DNA of 30,801 nucleotides from positions 1 to 30,801 of the IMG/VR virus record IMGVR_UViG_3300027710_000861. One strand, 5' to 3'. How positions within the stretch are numbered: position 1 is the first letter of the stretch; each line of letters starts with the position of its first letter. Positions 6,328 to 14,366 of the stretch are shown piece by piece. The position numbers were made by a program, and so were the translations under genes. The notes below the pieces were generated by a model. The model was not told the origin of the DNA. It did no database searches and saw only the letters and a list, made by a program, of their open reading frames with translations. The stretch comes from a virus.

Positions 6328-7587
6328 ATGTCAGTAATGAAAGCTGAAAAGCAAAAGAAACAAGATTGGGTAGGCAAAGAATTTAGTTCTGCTGAAAAGG
6401 CAAAAATCCTTGACAAGCTAATTACAGCCCGAGTCGGTTTGTTGTTGCGTCATCCGTTCTTTGGTAATCTTGCCACACGCCTTAAAATGGTAGATGCCAG
6501 CGAGTGGTGTCATACACTGGCCACAGATGGTCGCAACTTTTATTTCAATTATGGTTTTGTAAACAAGCTCACACCTAAAGAGGCAGAGTTTGGCTTTGCA
6601 CACGAAGTTCTACATAATGTATTTGATCACATGGGACGTCGGGATAGTCGAGATCCTATTCTTTCAAACATTGCCGCTGACTTTGCTACTAACCAAATTC
6701 TTAAAGATGAAAGAATTGGCACAGTGCCAAGTTTCCTTAAAATTTATCAAGACGACAAATATCGTGGCATGAGCTACGAGCAGATCTATGATGACCTTTA
6801 CGAGAAAGCAGACAAGATTGATATCGGCTCACTAGGTGAATTGTTAGACGAACACTTGGACGGTGACGGTGATGACGGCGACGAAGGTGAAGACGGAGAC
6901 CAAGAAGGCAAGGGCAAAGGTCGTCCACGGTTGACCGCAGAAGAAAAGAAACAAATCCGTGATGAGATTAAAGAGGCTATGGTAGCGGCGGCTCAGAGTG
7001 CCGGAGCAGGTCGTGTTCCAGCAGGCGTTCAGCGTATGATCAAAGATTTTACCGAGCCTAAAATGGACTGGCGACAACTCTTGCGTATGAATATCCAAAG
7101 TATTCTTAAGAGCAATTTCAGCTTTAGCCGCCCTAACCGCAAGTCGCAACATAGCGGTGCTATTTTGCCCGGTATGACCAATGATGAAACTATTGACGTT
7201 TCTATTGCCATTGACATGTCAGGCAGTATTTCAGATGCTATGGCTAAAGACTTCTTGTCAGAAGTCAAGGGCATTATGGACGAGTATGTTGACTTCAAAT
7301 TAGACTTGTGGTGCTTTGATACTCAAGTATATGGCTATCGACAATTTACAGGCGATACCGCTGATGAGATTATGAGCTATGAATGCAAAGGTGGTGGTGG
7401 AACAGACTTTGACGTAAACTATGACTTTATGAAAAATGAAGGTATTGAACCCAAAAAGTTCATCATGTTTACAGACGGATATCCTTGCGGTAGCTGGGGT
7501 GACGAAGACTATTGCGACTCATTGTTTATTGTACACGGCAATGAAACCATAGTTTCTCCATTCGGCCAGACAGCCTATTATAAATAA
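6328..7587 (+). CDS. HExxH metallopeptidase-like and VWA domain protein (MoxR partner)
   Basis: This 419-residue protein has two parts. The N-terminal region contains FAHEVLHNVFDHMGRR with H92, E93 and H96, the HExxH zinc-binding motif, as in DUF2201-type putative metallopeptidase domains. After a very acidic Gly/Asp/Glu linker (about residues 171-195) comes a VWA-like domain. Its metal-ion adhesion site is visible as DMSGS (D296, S298, S300), with later GGGGTDF and MFTDG segments supplying the Thr and Asp. The order and the adjacent MoxR ATPase match the known MoxR-VWA pairing in bacteria. AGGAG precedes the ATG by 5 bases. Whether the peptidase-like site is active is not known; the third metal ligand is not obvious. 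Confidence 0.85.
   Translation: MSVMKAEKQKKQDWVGKEFSSAEKAKILDKLITARVGLLLRHPFFGNLATRLKMVDASEWCHTLATDGRNFYFNYGFVNKLTPKEAEFGFAHEVLHNVFDHMGRRDSRDPILSNIAADFATNQILKDERIGTVPSFLKIYQDDKYRGMSYEQIYDDLYEKADKIDIGSLGELLDEHLDGDGDDGDEGEDGDQEGKGKGRPRLTAEEKKQIRDEIKEAMVAAAQSAGAGRVPAGVQRMIKDFTEPKMDWRQLLRMNIQSILKSNFSFSRPNRKSQHSGAILPGMTNDETIDVSIAIDMSGSISDAMAKDFLSEVKGIMDEYVDFKLDLWCFDTQVYGYRQFTGDTADEIMSYECKGGGGTDFDVNYDFMKNEGIEPKKFIMFTDGYPCGSWGDEDYCDSLFIVHGNETIVSPFGQTAYYK
7579..7586 (+). promoter_or_regulatory. T4-type late promoter (TATAAATA)
   Basis: The octamer TATAAATA is an exact match to the T4 late -10 consensus, used by polymerase carrying the late sigma factor gp55. It overlaps the stop codon of the VWA gene and is 13 bases upstream of the next ATG, the close spacing seen for T4 late promoters. 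Such an octamer can arise by chance in AT-rich DNA. Confidence 0.5.
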
Positions 7588-7599
7588 AGTAGGTACATA

Positions 7600-7893
7600 A
7601 TGTCGCTAAATAGAGGGACAGTTAATGCGTTAAATGTTTTGGGATTTAGGAAGCTATCCTTTATTCCAGAACACTTTGCTAGACTCTCTATAGATCATAG
7701 GATAGATGTTAAGTCCGTAGAGCATTGGATTGAATACAATCTTAACAGTAGGTATGCAATTTGTAGAAACTACGGATTAGATCATGCTAGAAAGGTTATC
7801 GAAATTACAGAAATCGGTCTAGAGGATGCTAAAGAACTAACTATGTTATCATTAGGGTGTCAACATTTACATAAGAAAAAGGAATTATTTTAA
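7600..7893 (+). CDS. Conserved phage protein of unknown function
   Basis: The product has 97 residues with a GFRKLSFIPEHF segment near the start, a mid region HWIEYNLNSRYAIC, and an end EIGLEDAKELTMLSLGCQHL. The G(F)EDxKELTMxxLxCxxL ending is a recurrent feature of small hypothetical proteins in T4-like phages, as I recall. The length is typical. A candidate late promoter lies 13 bases upstream. No catalytic residues or membrane segments are apparent. Confidence 0.7.
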   Translation: MSLNRGTVNALNVLGFRKLSFIPEHFARLSIDHRIDVKSVEHWIEYNLNSRYAICRNYGLDHARKVIEITEIGLEDAKELTMLSLGCQHLHKKKELF

Positions 7894-7894
7894 A

Positions 7895-8143
7895 ATGGAA
7901 AATCAAGAACAAGCACAAATGGAAACTCAACCAGTAGGCGGTGAAGCACCAGCGGCAGCACCTACTCCAGAGTTAACAATTACAGATTTAATTAACATCA
8001 GAGCAGTAGTAGATGTTGCAGTTCGCCGTGGTGCATTTGGCGCCAGCGAAGCGTCAGCAGTTGGAGCAACTTTTGACAAGCTGAACACGTTCTTAAATGC
8101 TGTTGCACCAGCAAAAACTGAAGAACAACCACCAGCACAATAA
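7895..8143 (+). CDS. Small acidic conserved phage protein
   Basis: This 82-residue protein has a disordered, Gln, Glu, Ala and Pro-rich start (about residues 1-26) and a short Pro/Gln-rich tail. Between them is a compact helical core: ELTITDLINIRAVVDVA, then RRGAFGASEASAVG and a DKLNTFLNAV helix. The core resembles a family of about 80-residue hypothetical proteins found next to the following gene in aquatic T4-like phages. AAGGAA at 7879-7884 supports the ATG at 7895, which sits one base after the previous stop. Function is unknown. Confidence 0.75.
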   Translation: MENQEQAQMETQPVGGEAPAAAPTPELTITDLINIRAVVDVAVRRGAFGASEASAVGATFDKLNTFLNAVAPAKTEEQPPAQ

Positions 8144-8155
8144 AAGGAGAAGCAC

Positions 8156-8767
8156 ATGAAACATGTGGGAAAAATGAAAAACAACTCTGCTAGAGTTGCA
8201 GTAGCATATAGAACACTACCAGGTGATTCAGCAAGTGCCTTAGTTATTGGTACTTCTGGTTTACCGGATGCATATCACGATTCGTTGATGGCATTGATTG
8301 AGAGCGATGCAGGACAACAAGCTAATGAATTGGCTGATGTATTAGCAACACGTAGGTTTCCAGACGGAGGCGTAATGCTCCAGTGGCTACATGCAGGCGG
8401 ACACTTGAAAAAAGTTCCTACTACTCTTGTGCTAATGACTCCAAACAACCAAAGTTTGATTCCGCTTAACGAACTCAATGTTGTTATTGCAGAACAAAAG
8501 GGGGTTGCCGTTGACGAGCTAGCAGTTACTGAAGACGGCAAACCTGCTACAAAGAAAGAACTAGCTGCCGCTAAAAAGAACAAGGAAGAAATCATTGTTA
8601 CTAGCGAAGTTGAAGCAAATGTTAGTAGCAAAGAAATGACTCCTACTGAGATGCGCTCAAGGGCAGACAAACTCTTTAAAGAAGCACAGGCTCTACGCAA
8701 GCAGGCAGATGCAGTTGATCCACCAAAGAGTAAGAAAAAAGAAGCCGCAGTAGTGGACATTGAATAA
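8156..8767 (+). CDS. Conserved T4-like phage protein of unknown function
   Basis: The 203-residue protein starts MKHVGKMKNNSARVAVAYR and contains LPGDSASALVIGTSGL, DAYHDSLMALIES, RRFPDGGVMLQWLHAGGHL and a VLMTPNNQ segment. The last 85 residues are Lys, Glu and Ala-rich, probably helical and flexible. The N-terminal pattern recurs in hypothetical proteins of T4-like marine phages. AAGGAG lies 6 bases before the ATG, the strongest ribosome site in the region, so high expression is likely. The stop overlaps the thyA start (TAATG). I cannot assign a role. Confidence 0.8.
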   Translation: MKHVGKMKNNSARVAVAYRTLPGDSASALVIGTSGLPDAYHDSLMALIESDAGQQANELADVLATRRFPDGGVMLQWLHAGGHLKKVPTTLVLMTPNNQSLIPLNELNVVIAEQKGVAVDELAVTEDGKPATKKELAAAKKNKEEIIVTSEVEANVSSKEMTPTEMRSRADKLFKEAQALRKQADAVDPPKSKKKEAAVVDIE

Positions 8768-9648
8768 TGCATCCAGATAAGGTCTACCTCGATGCTCTAA
8801 AAAATATTTTGGAGAACGGTGAAGACCGTCCAGATCGAACAGGAGTTGGTACACGAAGTATCTTTGGTCTCCAAATGCGTTTTAATTTAGAGGACGGCTT
8901 CCCTGCTATTACTACAAAAAAGTTAGCATGGCGGGCCGTTGTATCTGAATTACTTTGGTTTATTGAAGGCAGTGGAGATGAATATCGTTTAAGAGAAATC
9001 CTACACGGTGATCGATATTCTGAAAAGAGAACTATCTGGACTGATAATGCAGAAGCAGACTACTGGGTTAAACGTAAACTACAAAGACATCCAGGCGATC
9101 TAGGTCGTGTTTATGGAGTCCAGTGGCGTAGATGGCGTAAACCGTTAGTTCGTATTAACAAGGTTGTATTGCAAAATCACGATCAGTTGTTAGAATTAAT
9201 CAACGGCATTAAAGAAGATCCTTACAGTCGCAGACATATCATTACAGCATGGAATCCAGGTGAACTAGACTTAATGGCTTTGCCGCCATGCCATATGATG
9301 GCACAGTTTTATGTTAATAATGGAAAGTTAAGCTGTCAGATGTATCAACGTTCAGCTGACATGTTTCTTGGAGTGCCATTTAACATTGCTAGCTACGCAT
9401 TGTTTACACATATGATAGCCCAGGTATGTAATTTAGAAGTTGGAGAGTTAATTATTACTCTAGGCGATGCTCATATCTATAACAATCATTTTGATCAAGT
9501 TAAAGAACAACTCAAACGTGAACCAAAACCGTTAGCTACGTTAGAATTAAATTCAGAAATTTCTGTTATTACTGAGTTTGAAATGGAAGATATTGAACTA
9601 GTTGGCTATGAAAGCCACGATGCTATTAAAGCACCAATGGCTCGTTAA
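8767..9648 (+). CDS. thyA: Thymidylate synthase
   Basis: ThyA methylates dUMP to dTMP using methylenetetrahydrofolate, feeding phage DNA synthesis. The 293-residue length fits the family (264-300). Key residues are visible: R24 in DRTGVGT, W91 in RTIWTDNA, R155 and R156 in YSRRH, catalytic C175 in LPPCHMMAQFYV, R195, S196 and D198 in QRSADMFLG, and N206 in PFNIASY. Asn at 206 marks a dUMP-using synthase; the related phage dCMP hydroxymethylase has Asp there. The ATG overlaps the upstream stop and lacks its own ribosome site, so coupling is expected. Its stop shares TTAA with the convergent structural gene. Confidence 0.96.
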   Translation: MHPDKVYLDALKNILENGEDRPDRTGVGTRSIFGLQMRFNLEDGFPAITTKKLAWRAVVSELLWFIEGSGDEYRLREILHGDRYSEKRTIWTDNAEADYWVKRKLQRHPGDLGRVYGVQWRRWRKPLVRINKVVLQNHDQLLELINGIKEDPYSRRHIITAWNPGELDLMALPPCHMMAQFYVNNGKLSCQMYQRSADMFLGVPFNIASYALFTHMIAQVCNLEVGELIITLGDAHIYNNHFDQVKEQLKREPKPLATLELNSEISVITEFEMEDIELVGYESHDAIKAPMAR

Positions 9649-10919
9649 ACTACTAATACTTCAATTACCCCAAAGCCCTCGGATTGAGTTCCTAGGGCTT
9701 TTCCTATTACAGAACCCTCTTCAGCATGAGATGCCCAACTTGCGGCATACCCCGGATAGTTACTTGTTACTAATAGATCACCCTTGTTTATAGACCCTAC
9801 AACTTTGCACAAAACACGACCTTTTAAAGCAATAAAGGGGTGAGTTTCGTCGGTTCCTGCCTCAGAATTCATCATATAAGCGGGGTTTTTACTCACTATG
9901 CCCGCTACCCTTGTATCTGCATATTTGTCAGTTACAGTAACTTCTTTATCTCCACCAATTACTAGAACAGTACCGTATTCATAGACTGCATCGGCTCCAT
10001 AACGCTCTGCCAAATCTGCATAACGTGCTCGAGCTGCCGTAGTATCTAAAACTCCAATGGAAGGATTAAAAGTAATACCAGAACTCTTATAAGCAGTATT
10101 AGTAACAGTATTAATAAACGGAACCCAGAATGATGCGTTAGTGTTAGTAGTTTCAGCACTAATACCAGAACTAGCAGTAGCAATATCAGCATGTAATGCG
10201 TTCAATGCTTCAGCCGCAGTTCCCCAAAAATAACTGCTAGTAGTTAATCCAGTAACTTCACTTCTAGAAGATCCTGAAACAGGATGGGCACCTTGCAGGG
10301 TAATACCTTTTACAATTTTTGTAAAACTAGTAGTCCTAGAAGCATAAGATGGCGGGGTAGTATAAACCTCGTCCATATCGTATGTTTCAGCTGACACTAT
10401 AGCAATTACTTCGTCATTGGTGCCTAATACCGCTTTGATATTATAAACTGGAAGATCTGGAACCAAGACATTATATTCAAAATCACTGCGCCATTGCGCT
10501 TTTATATTAGCTCCGGTTGCGGGGCCAACAGTAACATATTCAATACCACTCCAAATTTTTAATTGGCCGCTTACTAAATCATACCACAGTTGTCCTTGGT
10601 CAACATCTGCTGGGGCAGTTTCACTAGCATTTAATTTCGATAAAGGTTTAAATTTGGCAGGAACTGTGCCACTAGCTTCAGCATAACAAATGTTTAATGT
10701 GTTGTCTAACGTATTATACCAAGTTTGTCCAATTAATGGATTCAATGGTGGGGTTGTATTTGAAAAATTTTCTAATAATTTTAAAAAATTTTCATTCTGT
10801 ATTTCACCATAGCCTGCATAATTCCTACCTACAAATATTAGATCAGTAGTTTGATCTAATGAAGCATCCTGAACTACTGTAATTTGTTGACCGTTAGTTT
10901 TGTTTATAATATATGGCAT
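9645..10919 (-). CDS. Tail-fibre-like structural protein with conserved C-terminal knob
   Basis: This 424-residue protein has the two-part N-terminal module shared with the next two genes: a DLIFVGRNYAGYGE segment leading to LKLLENF and GQTWYN (about residues 28-68), then a LWYDLVSGQLKIWSG motif ending in VGP. After a variable Ser/Thr-rich middle, the last 125 residues begin RYADLAERYGADAVYEYG and include DKYADTRVAGIVSKNPAY and GRVLCKVVGSINKGD. That C-terminal pattern recurs at the ends of phage tail fibre and spike proteins and may be a folding or trimerisation domain. AAGGA lies 7 bases before the ATG. Likely surface-exposed and possibly host-binding, by inference. Confidence 0.75.
   Translation of the reverse strand: MPYIINKTNGQQITVVQDASLDQTTDLIFVGRNYAGYGEIQNENFLKLLENFSNTTPPLNPLIGQTWYNTLDNTLNICYAEASGTVPAKFKPLSKLNASETAPADVDQGQLWYDLVSGQLKIWSGIEYVTVGPATGANIKAQWRSDFEYNVLVPDLPVYNIKAVLGTNDEVIAIVSAETYDMDEVYTTPPSYASRTTSFTKIVKGITLQGAHPVSGSSRSEVTGLTTSSYFWGTAAEALNALHADIATASSGISAETTNTNASFWVPFINTVTNTAYKSSGITFNPSIGVLDTTAARARYADLAERYGADAVYEYGTVLVIGGDKEVTVTDKYADTRVAGIVSKNPAYMMNSEAGTDETHPFIALKGRVLCKVVGSINKGDLLVTSNYPGYAASWASHAEEGSVIGKALGTQSEGFGVIEVLVV
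9672..9702 (+). terminator. Probable intrinsic terminator for thyA, inside the convergent gene
   Basis: AAAGCCCT (9672-9679) pairs perfectly with AGGGCTTT (9694-9701). Inside it, GGA (9681-9683) can pair with TCC (9690-9692). Four Ts (9699-9702) follow the GC-rich stem on the + strand. It lies 24 bases after the thyA stop but within the 3' coding end of the - strand gene. Strength is moderate because the T-run is short. Confidence 0.6.
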
Positions 10920-10929
10920 TTAGTATTCC

Positions 10930-11919
10930 TTATGGAACAATGTTAAGAAAAGTTGAAGTTGACCACAACCATGATGCTGTTGCAGTAGTATATGCATACC
11001 CATTTAAAGGTTCCCACCAGATTGATCCGAATGTGTCAGTTAGATGGAATTTTCTAACCGAAGTTGTTGTATTATAAACACATACCACCGATGCTGTAGA
11101 AGCTGGAAGATATGTAGATGTTGAAAACATTTTAGCAAGATCGGCAGCAATAGCACGATTAGCATCATCGTAGGCTACAAGATTAGTAGTAGTGTTAGTA
11201 GAAGTATAAGATCCATATGGGGTTATATTATAATATGCTGTTAGATCTGTATTAGGATGGTTTCTAACATTCCATCCATTTATCTTAACACTTCCAAATA
11301 CATTTAAATTTTTAAATATAGTAACACCTTCCTCGATAGGTTGTACAGATGAAAGTCCAAGTAGTATTGTAGAAGAGCTTGCCTCCATTACAAAAGAAGA
11401 AGTAGAAATTAAACCTATGTAACTTCCATAAGAATTAATTAAACTGGCTTTCTGAGCAAGTTTTGTATTATTATCTCTTATAGGAACCTGAGATGGTAAT
11501 ATTCCAAACGTGCCCAATAGTCCAGAAGCAGAAGGTCCTACTAAATTGTAACTATTACCATCCCATACTTTTAATTGACTGTTAACAGTATCATACCAGA
11601 AGTCGCCAGTGCTGGTTGTTATAGGAGCTGTTCCACTAACGTGCGATCCGTATGTTGGTTGAAAAGAGCTACCATCATACACTGTAAGTCTCTTAGTAGT
11701 TTTATTAAACCACAATTGACCAGTTTGCGGACTTCTAGGTTCTTCTGCTGCCGGCGATGCAAAACTGGTTAACAATCTAACCAGGTTAGTATTGTAATAT
11801 TCGCCGTAGTTATTAACGTTTTTACCTATTAAATCTAGGCTAGTAGAATAGCTATCAACATCGCCTACTGCAATAGTTGATAAAACTGTTCCGTCGTTGT
11901 TGTATATAGTATAGGCCAT
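10930..11919 (-). CDS. Tail-fibre-like structural protein, paralogue without a recognised tip
   Basis: The 329-residue product repeats the shared N-terminal module: TSLDLIGKNVNNYGEYYN, then LLTSFASP and GQLWFN, followed by DFWYDTVNSQLKVWDGNSY and VGPSASG. After this the sequence diverges from its neighbours. A short KINGWNVRNHPN segment is followed by a Thr/Ser-rich stretch and an aromatic end containing GSIWWEPLNGYAY. No known tip domain is recognised. It lies between the other two paralogues, 10 and 1 bases from them, so all three are very likely co-transcribed and assembled in the same virion appendage. Its function is inferred only from that relationship. Confidence 0.7.
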   Translation of the reverse strand: MAYTIYNNDGTVLSTIAVGDVDSYSTSLDLIGKNVNNYGEYYNTNLVRLLTSFASPAAEEPRSPQTGQLWFNKTTKRLTVYDGSSFQPTYGSHVSGTAPITTSTGDFWYDTVNSQLKVWDGNSYNLVGPSASGLLGTFGILPSQVPIRDNNTKLAQKASLINSYGSYIGLISTSSFVMEASSSTILLGLSSVQPIEEGVTIFKNLNVFGSVKINGWNVRNHPNTDLTAYYNITPYGSYTSTNTTTNLVAYDDANRAIAADLAKMFSTSTYLPASTASVVCVYNTTTSVRKFHLTDTFGSIWWEPLNGYAYTTATASWLWSTSTFLNIVP

Positions 11920-11920
11920 T

Positions 11921-13666
11921 TTATGTCTTTATATGATAATAAATTGGAGCTCCATTAGTTCCAGATACTGTAGCAGTTGTTAAATCAGGAATTCTAAATT
12001 TTCCAAAAGAAGCTGTACCATAGGTAGTTCCAATAAGTGCAAACAAACTAACATAAGTTGTTGCTGTATGTTCAGATCCGTTACAGTATAACCAACCTGT
12101 ATATGGTCCAGGATTTACATATCCGATGATCATACCTGTTGAAATTAAATTAGTATATACGTCCGATAAGAAATCACGTTTACTAATCTGCTCTAGCCCA
12201 GTAGTTGCACCCGATGCTGTGTTCAATACCATTAAGGTCTGCGTAGCAGTTGTCGAAGACGTAACAGATTGTGCAGAAATTAATGTAGTCGAAGCAGTAG
12301 TAACTAATGTTACATTGGCTGCTCCGTTAAATTGTACCGGAGTTTGGGTAATCATCTGCCCCGATATTTGGAAATTTCTTACAGTTTCTAAAGTAGTAGC
12401 AGTAGTAACACTACCATAAATCTTAACATAAGTGGTAGAGCTACCAATATTTTTTACATATACGCTTTCAAAAGGCTTGCTTGCAGATCCTAGATCTGTA
12501 GTTGAGTTAATTGGAACAACATCTCCAACAGTTATTGAAGATGCTGTTGATAATTCTGTTCTACCGTATACAGTTAAGTTTCCAACAACAGTTGCATTGC
12601 CAGCAACAGTAGTAGATCCTCCTAGATCAAGCACAGACGTTGACGAACTAGCAGCTGATATTGTTAAATTTTCTTTAAATATGCCGCTACCGTTAACAGT
12701 TAATGCAACACCACTGACTGTATTGGTATTGATAGCAACTGTGCCTAAGAAACTATCAAATTTAATATAAGATTTGTTGTTTATTCCAAGTTTTAGTATA
12801 GAACTATTATTGTCAAAATTAATAACAGCTCCAGTTGTTGTTGTGTAAATTTGTATTTCTCTACCGTTTTGTCTCTTAACAAATAATCCTTGAGGAGATT
12901 CTACAACCAATGATCCAGAATGCGTTTGTCGTTGAGAGGAAGGCACAGTATTTTTCATTACTTCGCTTGCCTGTATATAGATACCATTAGAAATTTCTAG
13001 TGATTTAGCTCTATCTGCAAGACCGTTAAACTTAGCAGCGACTCGAGTAGTAAGATTAATACCAGGATTTAAACTAGCAAAACCATCAATAACTGTTCTA
13101 GGAGTGAATGTATGATACGCAATAATTTCAATGACTTTACCGTTAACCCAATTTAGAATTACTGGATAAGTCCCGCCCGTATTACTTACTAAATTTACTG
13201 ATTCGCTGCCTGTTTTAGTTTCACCAGTTGAAACATTTGGACCTACCAGCGTCCATGTATTACCGTATCTGATTTTAAGTTGGGTATTTCCTGTGTCAAC
13301 CCACATATCTCCATCAATTAAATTTTGGCTATATTCTATACTAGGATCGTTTGCTTGTTGATAAATCCCATTTGCACTAGGCCAACGGGCACTGGTTGCG
13401 GCGCCATTATTAACACGTAAAACTTTACGAGTTGGATTACTAGTATCATACCATAATTGCCCTTCAATTGGATTTAACGGTGCGTTAGGGCTAGCAAAAT
13501 TTTCTAATAATTTTAAAAAATCTTGAGCAATAGTTTCACCGTAGGCAACATATCCAGGTCCTACGAGATCTAAACTAGTACTATAATTATTTTTAGTAGG
13601 TCCAGAAATAGTAATAGTATTAGTTTTACTAGGATCTGAAAAATTTAGTGTATATTGTGTCGCCAT
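11921..13666 (-). CDS. Tail-fibre-like structural protein with C-terminal tail collar domain
   Basis: This 581-residue protein starts with the shared module: TSLDLVGPGYVAYGE, LKLLENFASPNAPLNP and GQLWYDT (about residues 30-82), then DMWVDTGNTQLKIRYG and LVGPNVSTG. The long middle is Ser/Thr/Asn/Val-rich, consistent with a beta-helical or beta-rich fibre. The end, from about residue 520, reads GYVNPGPYTGWLYCNGSEH, with SLFALIGTTYG, KFRIPDL and a short tail. This is the phage tail collar domain pattern (GWLxCxG, FxxIGTTYG, FxxPDL) found at receptor-facing tips of short tail fibres. It is the longest of the three paralogues and the most likely receptor-binding one. GGAAAC precedes the ATG. Confidence 0.8.
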   Translation of the reverse strand: MATQYTLNFSDPSKTNTITISGPTKNNYSTSLDLVGPGYVAYGETIAQDFLKLLENFASPNAPLNPIEGQLWYDTSNPTRKVLRVNNGAATSARWPSANGIYQQANDPSIEYSQNLIDGDMWVDTGNTQLKIRYGNTWTLVGPNVSTGETKTGSESVNLVSNTGGTYPVILNWVNGKVIEIIAYHTFTPRTVIDGFASLNPGINLTTRVAAKFNGLADRAKSLEISNGIYIQASEVMKNTVPSSQRQTHSGSLVVESPQGLFVKRQNGREIQIYTTTTGAVINFDNNSSILKLGINNKSYIKFDSFLGTVAINTNTVSGVALTVNGSGIFKENLTISAASSSTSVLDLGGSTTVAGNATVVGNLTVYGRTELSTASSITVGDVVPINSTTDLGSASKPFESVYVKNIGSSTTYVKIYGSVTTATTLETVRNFQISGQMITQTPVQFNGAANVTLVTTASTTLISAQSVTSSTTATQTLMVLNTASGATTGLEQISKRDFLSDVYTNLISTGMIIGYVNPGPYTGWLYCNGSEHTATTYVSLFALIGTTYGTASFGKFRIPDLTTATVSGTNGAPIYYHIKT

Positions 13667-13668
13667 GA

Positions 13669-14334
13669 TTAGTTTCCAATATTACTCAAGCTCTGAATTC
13701 TTATTGTATAATCAATTTGAATTAATCTGTTCAAACTTTTTTGTACAGGGTGGAAAATAACATGAGTTAATAACATTCCAGTGTTAGGACCTTCAGTGCT
13801 AAAAGATTTTAATCCTAATTCGTCAAAAACATACGCACCTTCTGAATTTGTTGCATTATCAAAAGCAGCTTGGTCGCTAGGTTCGCCAAAGTCTAACAAA
13901 CAACTTACAAGAACATCAGTGTAAGCAACACCAGCAATGTGTCTAGTTTCCATAAAGTTTCTTGCAGGATCTAAAGAATAGCTTTGTTTAGCATCAACTG
14001 TTTTGTAATAAGTTTGATTATACAAGGCAGCAACATTACCTGTATTATTTGGAGTTAGATATGTAATAATACCTGTAGGGTCGACTCTAGTTCCTCCGTT
14101 ACCAAACACCATCTCTGCAATAGTTCCTTCGCCCTGATTTGCTATACTCTGTGCCAATGCAATAGAGAAATTTTCGTAGTGAATAGCGTTTCGTTTATTA
14201 ATAAAGACTTCTTTAGTCTGAGGATCATATATCTTAATATGTCCTTGGATGCTAACACTACCTGCTTCGTTGGGTTTAGAAGGAGTAGGCGCTATAGGAT
14301 CTTTTGGTAAATTGCTCATGTTTTTATCTTCCAT
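13669..14334 (-). CDS. Conserved virion-associated protein of unknown function
   Basis: The 221-residue frame starts MEDKNMSNLPKD; the second ATG, at 14319, gives 216 residues and may be the real start, because a candidate late promoter would begin transcription near 14333. GGAAG lies within the first codons, as a ribosome site for that second ATG. Landmarks are GSVSIQGHIKIYDPQTKEVF, NKRNAIHYENFS, MVFGNGGTRVDPTG and a final LIQIDYTIRI strand. The GHIxIxDxxTxEVFxxKRNAIHYEN and FGNGGTxxDxTG blocks recur in structural gene clusters of aquatic T4-like phages. No enzymatic motif is visible. A baseplate or fibre-attachment role would fit the neighbours. Confidence 0.75.
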   Translation of the reverse strand: MEDKNMSNLPKDPIAPTPSKPNEAGSVSIQGHIKIYDPQTKEVFINKRNAIHYENFSIALAQSIANQGEGTIAEMVFGNGGTRVDPTGIITYLTPNNTGNVAALYNQTYYKTVDAKQSYSLDPARNFMETRHIAGVAYTDVLVSCLLDFGEPSDQAAFDNATNSEGAYVFDELGLKSFSTEGPNTGMLLTHVIFHPVQKSLNRLIQIDYTIRIQSLSNIGN

Positions 14335-14339
14335 ACTGA

Positions 14340-14347
14340 TATTTATC
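14340..14347 (-). promoter_or_regulatory. Possible T4-type late promoter (7 of 8 match)
   Basis: Read on the - strand this is GATAAATA, one mismatch from the T4 late octamer TATAAATA. It lies in the 32-base gap before the conserved structural gene at 13669-14334, the widest gap in the structural block. Transcription would then start about at the upstream ATG, favouring the downstream ATG at 14319. A chance match is possible. Confidence 0.35.
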
Positions 14348-14366
14348 CATATAATTTATTCGTATT

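Noticed and set aside
8275-8772. A 165-residue - strand open frame opposite the conserved gene at 8156-8767
   Set aside because: The + strand gene has a strong ribosome site and recognisable conserved segments. The antisense product is Ser/Ala-rich low-complexity sequence with no motif.
8767-9648. dCMP hydroxymethylase instead of thymidylate synthase
   Set aside because: The pyrimidine-recognition position is Asn (N206 in PFNIASY), as in dUMP-using synthases, not the Asp of dCMP hydroxymethylase.
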